From Enchytraeus crypticus (taxonomy: Eukaryota; Annelida; Clitellata; Enchytraeida; Enchytraeidae), in NCBI GenBank assembly GCA_905160935.1, contig CAJHZI010000547.1, positions 420,501 to 484,500 of the forward strand: a DNA stretch of 64,000 nt. Direction: 5' to 3'. The notes under the pieces are model-generated. The model was not told where the DNA came from. It worked only from the letters and a program-made list of their open reading frames with translations, and made no database searches. Shown piece after piece: positions 19,101 through 31,941 of the stretch (the stretch's first letter is position 1; every line of letters starts with the position of its first letter). A program made the position numbers and the translations under genes.

Positions 19101-22100
19101 ATACATATTAAGGAATTTTAGAAATGACTCGCTTATCTACACTGTGTTTTTTATAACTGATACCCCAAATTGTTTTAACAATAAAGTCGTAAGAAGTTTA
19201 CCGATGTTCTTGAAATTTACAGCAGCAAATTCTACAAAATATACAGAAATTTCGTTTGAGTATCTTTAATAACGTGAATGTCATAGTTTCGCGAATATGA
19301 ATGGGGTCAGATAAGAAATTTCCAATACAGGATTAAGGGCGTGTTACATTTAGCATAGATTATCTCTATAAAAATACTAGCTAAACTTTTTATTCATGCA
19401 TTGCATGGAGAGAATAAACGAAGAAGAGGACGCCGCTGCAGTGGCTGCGGTGATAGCAAGTGTACATAACATAATAACAATTAGAGTGCTACTGTCATCA
19501 ATGACAACATCGAGCACTATTGAGACAAAATCATGCCGGCGAGCAAAAAGAAGGTCCAAAACGGCGCAAATTCGAAAATCCAGATAATCAGTCCATAGTG
19601 AAGGAAATTAAAGAAAAGGAGGTTTAGGTGCAGGTCGCTGCCCATGGACACTGGATGGAAAAGAGAGATGGAAGAGATAGGTCTTCAACTGCCTATGGAA
19701 CTGATCATAGGAAAGCAAAGGCCGATGTGCTTCAAATGAAGATTTCCGAAGATTAGATGGAAGAGAATTCCAGAGCTGCGGTGCAGCATGCTGGAAAGAA
19801 CGATTAGATAGCTTAGAGCGTGAAGGTAAGCTAGGTCTCACAAGAGTAATTAATTTAGAAGACCGATTTAGAAAACAGCAGGCTGCATCACTTTAATCAA
19901 GTGAGACATACAAGTTTGTCCGGGGATGGTGATGGACTTATAGGTCAACGAAGCTGTTTTGTAAATGATTTGCTCTTTAATCTTTAGCCAGTGCAAAGAC
20001 TTTAAAATGAGCGTAACATGTGAGTACTTGGAACTACAAAAAATTGCTCACGCAAGAGAATTCTGAACAAACTGCAATCGATCAATCTCACTGCCAGGGA
20101 GATTTAAAAACAGGGAATTGCAGTAGTCCAATTTCGATTAGATGTCATGATTTCTATGGCAGCACCAATTGTAGCAGCTGTCTCACGTGACAAATATGGA
20201 CGTATTCGACGAAGATCTCAGATATGAAAGAAACATGCTTGTGAAGTTTTAGTTATGTGTTCGTGGAAGGTTAGGTGTTTATCAAGGATAGCACCGAGAT
20301 TTCTCACAGAAGAAACAGGTGTTCTTGTAATATCCGACGAAAACAAAAGAGTTTTCCCATTCAGCTTCAGAAGCTGTTGAGGCGTCCCAAACAACAAGAA
20401 TTCAGTCTTAGATGGATTAAGTGCCAAAAAATTAGCAGACATCCAAGAGGATATAGGAAGTCTGCTAATTTTTTGGCACTTAATCCATCTACGACATGCA
20501 ATGCATGCTTTAAAAGTTTAATAACTTTGTCAATTAAGAACATACTAGCACGTATTTTACGTCATTTTGGAAAGAAGTGATTGCTCTTCAAAATAGCATT
20601 AGCTGAAATTTTGTGACGTATTCGCTATTATTTTTATAGACATAATTTTACGCAGCGTGTGACCCGCCCGTAATCCTATACTGGAAATTTCTTATCTGAC
20701 CCCAGTCCTATTCACAAAACTATAACTTTCACGTTATTAAAGATATTCACACGAAATTTATCTAAGTTTTGTAGAATTGGATGCTGGTCATGTGCTGTCA
20801 ATTTCAAGAACATCGGTCAACTTCTTACAACTTTATTGTTAAAACAGTTTGGGGTTTCAGTTATAAAAAAACACAGCGTATAAATGAAATGTACTTTTGT
20901 CTTCAAGTTAACTTAAAAGCATGTAACACCAATGATATGATAATTTAACTTTTGGGAAAAACACTTGAACTTAATTTGTAGCCTAAATAATTTTATTACC
21001 CATTTCCGCCGTTATCTTTACCTGTCATATTACTGCTAGTAACTGTTAGACTATTTGCTGTATTACTATTTTTATACTATTTGCAGTATTTCTATTTTTA
21101 TTAACTATCAGATCGTGAAATATCATATTGCAATGAAATAAGGGAAGAGATTATACATTCAATGACACTGCTAAGTTTTGAAGTCTGAGGCCACAGACTT
21201 GAGAGGAATTGCATTTCTCTCAAAAAAGACTGTCATAATTAATTCAGAATTCCAATAATTAAAATAAAAATTACAGAATTAAGTTAATGATACTGCAACA
21301 TATACACGTATTTTAGTGCATTTAAAAATACACTAATAAGACTCTAATCATGTAACAAGATTCCTACAGTACTCCGTGAAGAAATAATATTTGAAACTCT
21401 GCCCTATTTTCATTGGAAGAGGAATCAATAGGAATCTGTTTAGTCAGTACCTGGCGCCAAGTAGACAGCTTTCTGAGCAGTTCTAAACGCATCTCTAGCC
21501 GACCGATGTTTACCCGCTAGCAGAGCCCGGCACAAGTACTCGTAGCCTTCCTGTAGCAAAACAAGAAAAACCACATCAAATAAGGCAAATATGCAAGACT
21601 TCTAACTGCCAAAATGCCTTGGAGAAATTAACATTTTATTAAAACATACAGTTTAAGGAGATGCGCGGCTACTAAGTACATAAAACAGGCAAAGCATTTC
21701 TGGCGACGGTGCGATCACAAAATATGAATCCAGGCATTTAAAATTGTCACTGGATTGGTCGATCTACCTATAGAGGAGTTTTTTGCTTTCAAAAATGGGG
21801 TAACAAGAAATAATGGTTCAAGTTTGTACATGAATAAATTTTATTTTAATGCTGAAAGATATCAATTCAAAAACCGATGCATTTCTTGTTGGAATTCTCT
21901 ACCCTCTAATGTTGTAAATGCGCCTTCCCTAAACTCTTTTAAAAGATGTCTGGAGGGTATTAATGTAAGCAAATACCTAAAGAGTTAAAGTGATTGCTTT
22001 ACTTCATTCTTTTATCTTCTTGTCTGCAAATTGTGATATCATGTGCGTATGATAAATAAAATAAATAAATAAATTTGAACTCGGCGCCTACTGATCCACA

Positions 22101-25100
22101 GTCAGATAACTTACCGAATTTGCTACCGTCTCAACACAGAATTTAACAACACAGCCGAAGGAACATTAACGGTGTACAGTTATACGTTATTACATTGACT
22201 TTGATACATATAGCATGGTACGATCAACTGTATCAACGACTTCTAGAAAATCTGAAGTTGAAAAAGTTTAGTTTTCTGTATATTAATACCAGAACTGATA
22301 TAGTAACTTCTGTTCACTGACAGTCTAATTGGGATTTAAACCGATGGCCTCCAGATCATCGTGCAAAAGTGCTATCTACGCGTCTACATACCCGAAGCTA
22401 GTAGAAACTTAATAAACTCAATGTATTTAAAGGCAATTCTAAAAAATTATAAACAGTGGCAGAGACTAAGTTCCAACTGAATATGCGTACAACTAAAATG
22501 TAATGCTTAGATCAAAATCATAATAAAAAAGTTCCATAACGATTAAATAGCTTAGAAGTGATTTGCCTCTATTTTCTTCTAAATTAGCTAAATATTGCAG
22601 ACAGATTGGCTTACGCTGAGATTACAATCGTGATCTCTGAGAGCAACGAGACAGCAGTCTCTGATTGGAGCAGAAAGTTCTGCCGTGTGACGTAATGCAA
22701 ACTGAGAGAAGAGCAGCCAATGGGAGGCAGCGGCGGGGTAGTGATGAATCAGCTTCTGATACTCCGTGATAGCTGTCTTCTTCAGACCCTGTCGTACCAT
22801 TCAAGTTAACAAATATAGATTCAAATATTAATGGATTCAGTTATTTTTATTATCTACCAATTGTATCGTTATTAGAAAAATCAGATAAATTATTTCAAAA
22901 GAGCATAATTGCGTTGCGTCCGGGTTACCCGTGCCGCGCCCGAGTTGTTGAAGAATGGACCAACCGTGGTCTGCGGGTGTCGTAAAAGGCTACAGAGCAC
23001 TAAGATCTAAGCTAATATCAGAAAGGGCATTCAGTTGGTGAGCGCCTAGGCTCCAGAAATTGCTAGAAAATTTTCTAAAACGAATGGATAGTTTAAAGAG
23101 CTGATGCTCTGGCGTAGGACAGAGAGGAGTGAAGAGGATCTATTCATATCCCGACAAAAGTTAAACTGGGATTCAAGGGAAGATGATGACGATATTTTCA
23201 AAAAACAACAAATACAGACTCCTAAATAGATTTTCAGTAAATAAAAATTGATGGAATTCGTTTCATGGTATGATTACAGTGCCGTACAAACGAACACTGT
23301 AGAAGTGACAAAAGTATTAACTTGTAAGGATTTTAGCTACATTAACAAAACTTTCTTTATAAATGATGGATACACAATGAAGGTTTATGGCAAACATGAC
23401 AAATTGACACGTCAACAGTACAACGTTATTTAACCTGAGCGAACTTGACGATTGATTTCAGCAGTACAATGTGCGTAGAGGCACGATGATTCAGTTGATG
23501 TTTTTGCATTTCCTTCATGACGGCTGCGACGAGCTTAACGTCTTTCTGAAGAACTGCTAGACTGAGCAGAGCACAGAGTCCCAGCTCTGGAGGGTTTGCG
23601 CACTTTACACTGAATGAATACATGACTATTAACGATAAGATCTCTTTCGATATCACAGGTTAAAAGCTTTGCAGACAGTTGTAAAGCTGATGTTCCGCTA
23701 AATTTATCTTGGCACATAATTATGGCCTATACTAAGGATTTTATTAAACATAATTAATAATTAATGCAAATCTTATTTGGAATATGTAAGTGCCACTTGT
23801 GGGCCATTATTTCCGTTCATGCGCTCTAACTGTTTATTGTGTACGCCAATTGTGATATGCGTAGGTAAGCGAAATAAATAAATAAGTTCAACACATTATC
23901 TATGCTGTTAATGATTGAGATTTTAAATTTTATTCACTGATCAGCTTAAACAGAAATTGAACCGCGATATTTTAAGATAAGCATAACGTATCACAACAGC
24001 TTTGGGTTGTAGAAGTTATAAGAGAACTCAATATAACTGATTAGCATATGTTATGATAGAGTTCAATTCAACAGAAAAACTGGTTATCGCTAATTTAACA
24101 TTTCATTACGATATCTGCTGCTCTCTTGGAAGCTTTTGGAAATAGAAAAATATATGTTACAGTGAATGTGTCAAATCAGGTAATTTGTAAATTCCCTGAA
24201 AATTTCAGGGGATTTGTAAATTACCTGATTCACTTAGTGAATTTATAAATTCACTAAAAAAGCCAAGCAATTTACAAATTCCCTAAATTTTTCAATGATT
24301 TTTTGATAAATTCCCTGAGTCAATTATTGAATAAAGAAATCTGTTTACGACGCTCGAGAGTCGTACACAAATTCAGCCAGTAGGCGAACACTCAATATTT
24401 TCACAACCAATTATCAGAATAATTGGTTGTGATTGGTCGCGACCAATCAGAATAATTGGTAATGATATGTAATATTATGTATCATGGTGTGCCAAGGCCA
24501 TTTGACGAAATTCTGCATTCTACGTCCGCTGCATACTAAACGTGCCACAAAAGTTAGCAATTGTGGATAGAAGGCGAGGTGATCCTCAATATATAAATTT
24601 AATAGGTGTAATTATAGACAGGGATAGGAATGGAATGTATCGCATATCCGTGCGCGCAAGAGTGTTAAAGGGTAAATACTCTAGAAATCAATTCGATCTT
24701 TGTGCTCATAGGCTTCTGACTGAGAGCGATGTTGGTTAGAAAGAGGAGGTGGCTCTGAGAACAGCAGTCCAAATGAAATCGAACCGTTGTAAATGTTATA
24801 AAGCGAATATAAAATGTAATAGCCGTTGTCATGCTACCCTAACTTGTAACACAAGTGTCAAGCAACCGTTACAAAACCTCTTCTATGTGTTTAAGATCTA
24901 TGTTTAAACGAAACCTCTTCTATTTGTGTTTTTGTTATAAAACTCGTAGATATTCACAATTACAAGTATAAATAATGTTATACAAGTTAAAAACTTGGTT
25001 AGCAAACCATTTTCAAGTGTTAACTGAACGATTCACGAACGCCGTAACAGACTGCTTTATTCATTATTTGCGTCAGGGAATTTGTCAAAAAAGCAATGAA

Positions 25101-28100
25101 AATTTCAGGGAATTTGTAAATTCCCTGGCTTTTTTAGTGAATTAATAAATTCACTGAGTGAATCAGGTAATTTACAAATTACCTGAAATTTTCAGGGAAT
25201 TTACAAATAACCTGATTTGATACATTTACTGTAACATATATGTCACTACCAATATACTATTAAAACTACTATTCCATTATCCATAATATTGTCCTATTAT
25301 GTACGAAACAGAGATAAGAAGAAACAAATTTGAGATACGGAACAAAAATAGAGAAAAAACATTAGAAATGGAGTTGGAATATTTTAGAAATATTACACTC
25401 AATTACGCAATACTGCTGCAATTCGTTTTTACATTCTGCAATACTTTTGTACTTTGCAATATGAAATTTAAAATACCCATTTAAGTGCCAAGTAACTAGG
25501 CTGAATTTCTTCTACCCCAAAATTGCTTAGTTTCATAAATGCAAATATTAAACATATTGATACTATTCTTCTAAATACTTAAAGGAAACAAACAGCAGAA
25601 TTTCACTTTTTAAAAATAGAAAGAAAACACACAGAGAAAATCGAGAGAGAAAATGTACCTAGAAAACAGACAGTTCAAGGCTTCGGTGTTATTGCCCAAC
25701 TTATAGGCAGTTAATCCTAGAGCAACGTGAATTTTCGCTTTAAAATCTTCGTCAATTGTAGCCGCCAGTGCTTTCTGGTATACTACAAAATGAAAAATAT
25801 CGATAGAGATAAATCATTATATCCTTAATAAATTTTTTTCATATTTTATTTTTATAGCTTGAACATGGTGCAATATTAAGCAACTAGGAGTAGATACGTA
25901 CAAGAGCTATCAGAGTTTCAATAAACTTAGAATGTTAAGACATGCACTACACAAAAACGCCAGGCAAACAAACTCAATTTATTTCAAAGCATTGTAATTA
26001 GAATTATTAGAGACGGCGAGAGAAAACATAATGACATTTAACTTCTAGCATAATATTTATATATTAGTTTAATCCAAGCGTAATATCCCGTAATTTACTG
26101 TTTTATGTCGGGCCACGGAAAAATACATCAACAGTAACTTGCAGTAACAGGAAGAGACGACTCAGCAAGAATTAATAAAAATAACGGAAAAATACCTTTG
26201 AAGCCCTTATTCTTTAAGTTATGGGCTACATTAATCATATGTGGATAAGGCATACACTTTAGTGAAGGGATTAACTTGCTGATCGATGGAGTGCGCCGTA
26301 TGGGGCGTGACAGCAGACTTTGAATAGGAATATGTATCTGGGGCCTCCACGGCAGAACTATAGACTGAGATTCCATACATTACACATATACACACACGCA
26401 CACTAAAACACACGCACACACAAATAAACACTGGTGCAATAATTGATATGGAGAATGATGATAGAAGATGATACGAGATTTATAAAGAAATATACAAATT
26501 ATAATTGATGCCTACCTTTAGAGCTGGCATCAAATTGCTCTAACTGATTGAGAGCCAGTGCGTAACAACAAAGAGGATCAGAAGCATTGTCGATGAGAGC
26601 AGGAAGAGAATCATAGATAGCGACTGCCTCACTGTAGCGCCCCGTCTTACTGCAAGCGTATACAAAGACAATAGTATAAAATAAAAGCACTGGGCAAATA
26701 AATATCAATCAATCAATAAGAATTTAACGTCCGGTTCCTCGCCATAAGGCAATGTCAGGGAGATTTAATAGGTCATTATTAAATCTGCCCATGGCAGATT
26801 TAATAATGACCTAGACTTTTAAAAATAATATTAATTAATTTACAAAAGAGATTTTTTCCAATAAATTTTTATTAATATAACTTTTGCAAATGCTTACAAG
26901 AATAAAATTTAAGTTAAGCATTTAAACGGTTGCCAAATCGATCTAAACTAAATTTTAACATTATTGAAAGATATAACAGAGTTGCAGCAGTAATCATAGC
27001 TTTTTAATCATACATACGCAACCCTTGTAACAGAGAGATCATTTTAGATAAAAATATAAAGTTAAAATCTTTTTAGTTACGAAATATCCAATAGTTTTAG
27101 AACAGAACTAAAGAACTAGCTGTAAGGCTTCGCCATAGGAAGAACCATACGCAACTGGCAGGACAATTCAAGCTGACGGCATTCAAAAATCATCGATCAA
27201 TCAATCAATAAATTATTCAATCAATTAACCAGTCAACCACTCAATCAATCAAGAAATATCAATCAGTTTATATATCCATTTGTTCACATTTATAAAAGAG
27301 ACAAAATAGGACAGTCGTCAACGTACACTAGCAGCCGTGCACAGTTCTCGTAGACTGCAAGTTTTAACGAATCATCTTCAGATCTCTTTTTTGTCAACTC
27401 ACAAGCTCTACAAATAGCAATCAAAGATACGAATATTCATAGCAGTAATCATATATGTGAATATTCAAATCAGCAATCACATTATCATCATCTTCCCTTA
27501 AATCCTAGTTTAACTACAGTGGGGATACAAATAGACCTTCTCCAATCCTCTCTGTCTCACACCATATCTATAAACAGTAAATCTCTAATATTTCTTGTCC
27601 TTCTTAATCACCGCATCCCACGTCAGTTGTGGTCTACCTATCTCTAGCTTAACATCCAGCTCTTCCCTCCAAACTCTCTTTATTACATCCTCATCTGCCT
27701 TTTTCACAATATTTCCATACCATCTTAATCTCGACTGAGAATCATTGCAACAATCACAGATCTGAATATTCACAGCAGCAATCTCAGATATGATTTCATA
27801 GCAGCAAATCTCGGAATTTTGTCACGGATATGATTTAGAAGCCGAATCCTCCAAGAATAATGGTATATCATGTCATATGTTTTAAAGATCCACTCGTACG
27901 GGGACACGAATTGGGAAACGGCAGATAGAGATCAGTGGAGACGTTACATACCATGTCAATAGCTAGTGGCATGTCAAACTGCCAGTAGGCAATGCACTAA
28001 GGGAGGTGGATAAATTAATTTAATAATTATCAGAAAAATAAAGCCGAGTAGATACTTGAACAATAATATAACTTTTACATTTTATACACATTATTATTTT

Positions 28101-28391
28101 ACACGTAAATTACACGTAAATATCATTAATGACTTAATTGGTACGATAGTGTTACAATAACCCTTCAATTATGCACCATATATTTTGCACTTATTTTGAA
28201 GGATTATTGCCCTAAATTGATTATTAGCCCTTATAGTTAATCATTGGGTATCTGTTTATATTTCAATTTAGTTTATTCAATGTTTAATCCGTATTATCTG
28301 TTGTTCTTCTCGTTATAATTTATCAGGTCTTGTTCAGTTCTTACTAGAATGTATTTTGGTTAATATAGTTTATATATATATATACTGTATG

Positions 28392-28459
<68 letters not shown>

Positions 28460-30880
28460 CATACAATAAACCATTTGCTTAATTTTACATGAATTCATTA
28501 CAGGAGCATATTAATTATTGACTAAATCCAACAAAAATCACTATACTGAATTAGACTTCAACATGTTAAAAATGCAAGATCATAATAAAATTATCATGTA
28601 AATAATAATAATTATTATTATTTTCTCATTATCATCGAATAAAATTCATCTAAGACAAGCTAATAGACTACGATTAACATCGGTTACGGCATCAACAGAT
28701 CACATTTGTCCATCACTATTGTACGTCAAAAATAACACAATTTAACCTAAAATTAACCAACAGAATGTTATAATGTAATATAAACTCATTTATTATAGAA
28801 TACCTCGCCAGACATTTTGATGCAAGATTATTGAGATTTTGTCTCTCAAGTAACAGAGCATACGTGTTCCATGCAGTAGCGTCGTTCGGTATACAATCTG
28901 AATCACGAAGAATTCAAATTTAACGCAACAAAATAAATTAATGCCACAAAGTATGCATTGAGACGATAATATTAAGGCACAATTTCCAGGGACATACAGA
29001 GTTACTGGACAAAGATTTCCATTAATAATAACAACTATCTACTACCACTACAGGATACTCTGATCGAGAATCATACTGGGCCGCCAATTTAATACGTTAA
29101 ATTGTATGTGATATAAATATATTTGATAGAAATGAAACACTACTGAAATTAATATTAAATATATTTTCTTCTTCAAAGAATTATCTCAGAAACAGATTTT
29201 ATCACGTAGATTGTAATGTATAAACAGAGAGACTGAGGTCTTAATGGTTTAAAGCCGTAGCTAGATACATGGGAATGATATTGAAAATTAAAGAAAAGAA
29301 ATGAAAGTAGAGAGCTTCAAGGTCATACCAGTGTACTTGGACATAGCATCAGAAGCCGTGGTAACAGCGTTCAGGTTCTGGACAGCATAACGATACCAGT
29401 CCTGAGACATCTTAGCGTCGTCCAGCAGGGTGAGGCAGACGTGGTGTGGATACCCGAGCAGAGCTTCCATCTGTACACCAGCCATATAACATCATCATCA
29501 TCATCATCTTCCCTTGAATTCCAGTTTAACTAGGATCGCGATACGAATAGACTGTTTCAAATCATCTCTGTCATACATCATATCATCAATCAGCCAATCC
29601 TCTATTTGAGACTTATCCATTCATTGAAATTTTTGTAGCAATTTCTGGAGCCACGGCGCTCACCAACCGAATGCCCTTTCTGACGTTTGTCACCAGCCAT
29701 ATAAATAACAACACTGGTTAACTATTCACTCACAAAAACTACATGGCTTAGTTTTAAGAATGTTTTCAATATTGCATGGGATTTTAAGAGATGGACTAGT
29801 TGGGATTTGAACCTCCTACTTTTGTCAAGTGTGTCATCAACTTGAAGTCTTGAACATCCATCTGATACAAAAATTTAGTCAAAATTAAATACCTTAGTAA
29901 GTTTCTATCATAATCAGGTTACAAATAAATTTTCTTTTACGGAATCCTTTTACCGACATGTCGGTAAGATATTCGACCGCGGATCAGTATGTGCGAGGTT
30001 CAAATCCCGGGCTCTCCCGTCACTGACATCGCTTTCCAGTGACGAAACTGACCTTTTTCGAGCTTTTTTACCAGATTCAATAGCTAACTTGCCAGTACAG
30101 TAAACTCTAAAAGTTGATTCTATTAAAATAAAACTGTTTTCTATTAAAATAAAACTGTTTTCCATTAAAATAAAACTGTTTTCTATTAGGATAAAATTCT
30201 TGACTGACTGAATTCGTTACCTTAGATATGAATGTTAAACAGAAACATTGCGAATGATTCATGTAACGAATCATAGAATTAATACATCAAAACCATTTAG
30301 ACACATCCGTCTATGCTGCTTTCTGTTTGAAAATACGTTAAGCTTTAAATCAATTAATGCCTCGTATATTTAAAACTCAAGATAGTGAATCGAAAATATT
30401 GTGAAAATATCGTGCAACTCTCATTTGAAAACCATCTATCGACTCCGTAATTAGCGTATCGATTGAGACAAAGCTTTTGAAATAAATAATCCACTTAAAT
30501 GATGAAGACTGAAGTCTCTATAAAAATATATATTTACTAGATATACTAATAAATAGCTATTTACGAAGTAACCTCACTCACATGATGGACGGGGAATTCA
30601 GTGATAGCATGTCTGAAGAGATCCATTGCATCATTGTCTCCTACCTGCTCAGCTATGAAAGCCTGCGAACAAGCAACAAGTCGTGACTCAATGACTTATT
30701 TGTTATTTATATAAAATTTCGATTTTGCATAGCAAATATATAATGTAATATAAATAATTTAAATAATTTTAAACCACATAATTGCAACATCAGGGTTAAC
30801 CTAAGGCACTGGGCACTTATAAGTATCCATTGAAGGTTATATATATATATATATATATATATATCTTTTTTTTACTCACC

Positions 30881-30925
<45 letters not shown>

Positions 30926-31654
30926 GGGTGAGTAAAAAAAAAAGATCACACCTGCAAAAAGTTTGAATATCTATGGCTATTGTTAATATTTTCCAATAAA
31001 ACTTTTACCAGTTACTAAAGGACTAATTTCTGATGGGGTGGCCAATTTTCATCCATTATGGTACATAGATTGGCCAGGTATGCAAGTTTCAGCAGAGCAA
31101 CCCCCCATATTTACCTAAAAATGGCGTAAAGCACTTCCTGCAGTTCTGTCTTGTTTTTAGGCTTCGGCTGGTGCTTCTGATAGAGATGTAGCATGGTTCC
31201 CTAGACATAATAATCCAAAGGCTTTAGATCGGGAGAGTTTGGCGGTCATTCATTCTTCTTGATGAAATCCGGGTTTCTCTCGCAGATCAATTCCTGTGCA
31301 TGACGATATGCATGAGCCGGAGCACCATTCTGCTGAAAGATGAAACCATTTGGTAGAAGAGCATAGAAATCATCAAACAGCTCCGGAAGCAAATTATCGA
31401 CGTAATACCTTTATATTCTCGTCTATGAAGTGCAATCCGCCCTTACCGTTGTAGCAAACGACATTTTTAGGCAAAAATGGGGGTTGCTCTGCTGAAACTT
31501 GTATAACTGGCCAATCTATATGTTTAAATGGACGAAAATTGGCCACCCCATCAACAATTAGTCCTTTATTAATTGGTAAAAGTTTCATTAGAAAATTTTA
31601 ACAATAGCCTGAGATATTCAAACTCTTTGCAGGTGTAATCTTTTTTTACTCACC

Positions 31655-31698
<44 letters not shown>

Positions 31699-31882
31699 TC
31701 AGTGCACTGCCAAGTGGCAGGTTCAAGGTACATATTCATACTCACAGTCTGCTTTCTCGCTCCATAACAGCGCTCCTTACATCAACAAGTTAATCCCCTT
31801 CACAAAGTCTATGCCTTATCCACACTTTATGTAACCTATAGCTTGGGAAAAATAAGGCTTCTGCCTTATATATATAATATTG

Positions 31883-31941
<59 letters not shown>

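Larger units (their letters stand above)
24155..25236 (+). mobile_element. Non-autonomous Ginger-like DNA transposon with long TIRs
   Basis: 1,082 bp bounded by TGTTACAGTGAATGTGTCAA and the inverse of TGTTACAGTAAATGTATCAA, with TATA on both sides (24151-24154, 25237-25240) as a 4-bp target duplication. TIRs are about 165 bp (24155-24320, 25071-25236) and themselves hold nested AATTTGTAAATT palindromes. Interior frame 24542-24739, read through one TAG to 24907, gives [20 protein letters not shown] and then a Cys motif [21 protein letters not shown] associate that last motif with C-termini of integrase-type (Ginger/KRBA2-like) transposases; this is recall, not a search. No catalytic core is present. 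Confidence 0.72.
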
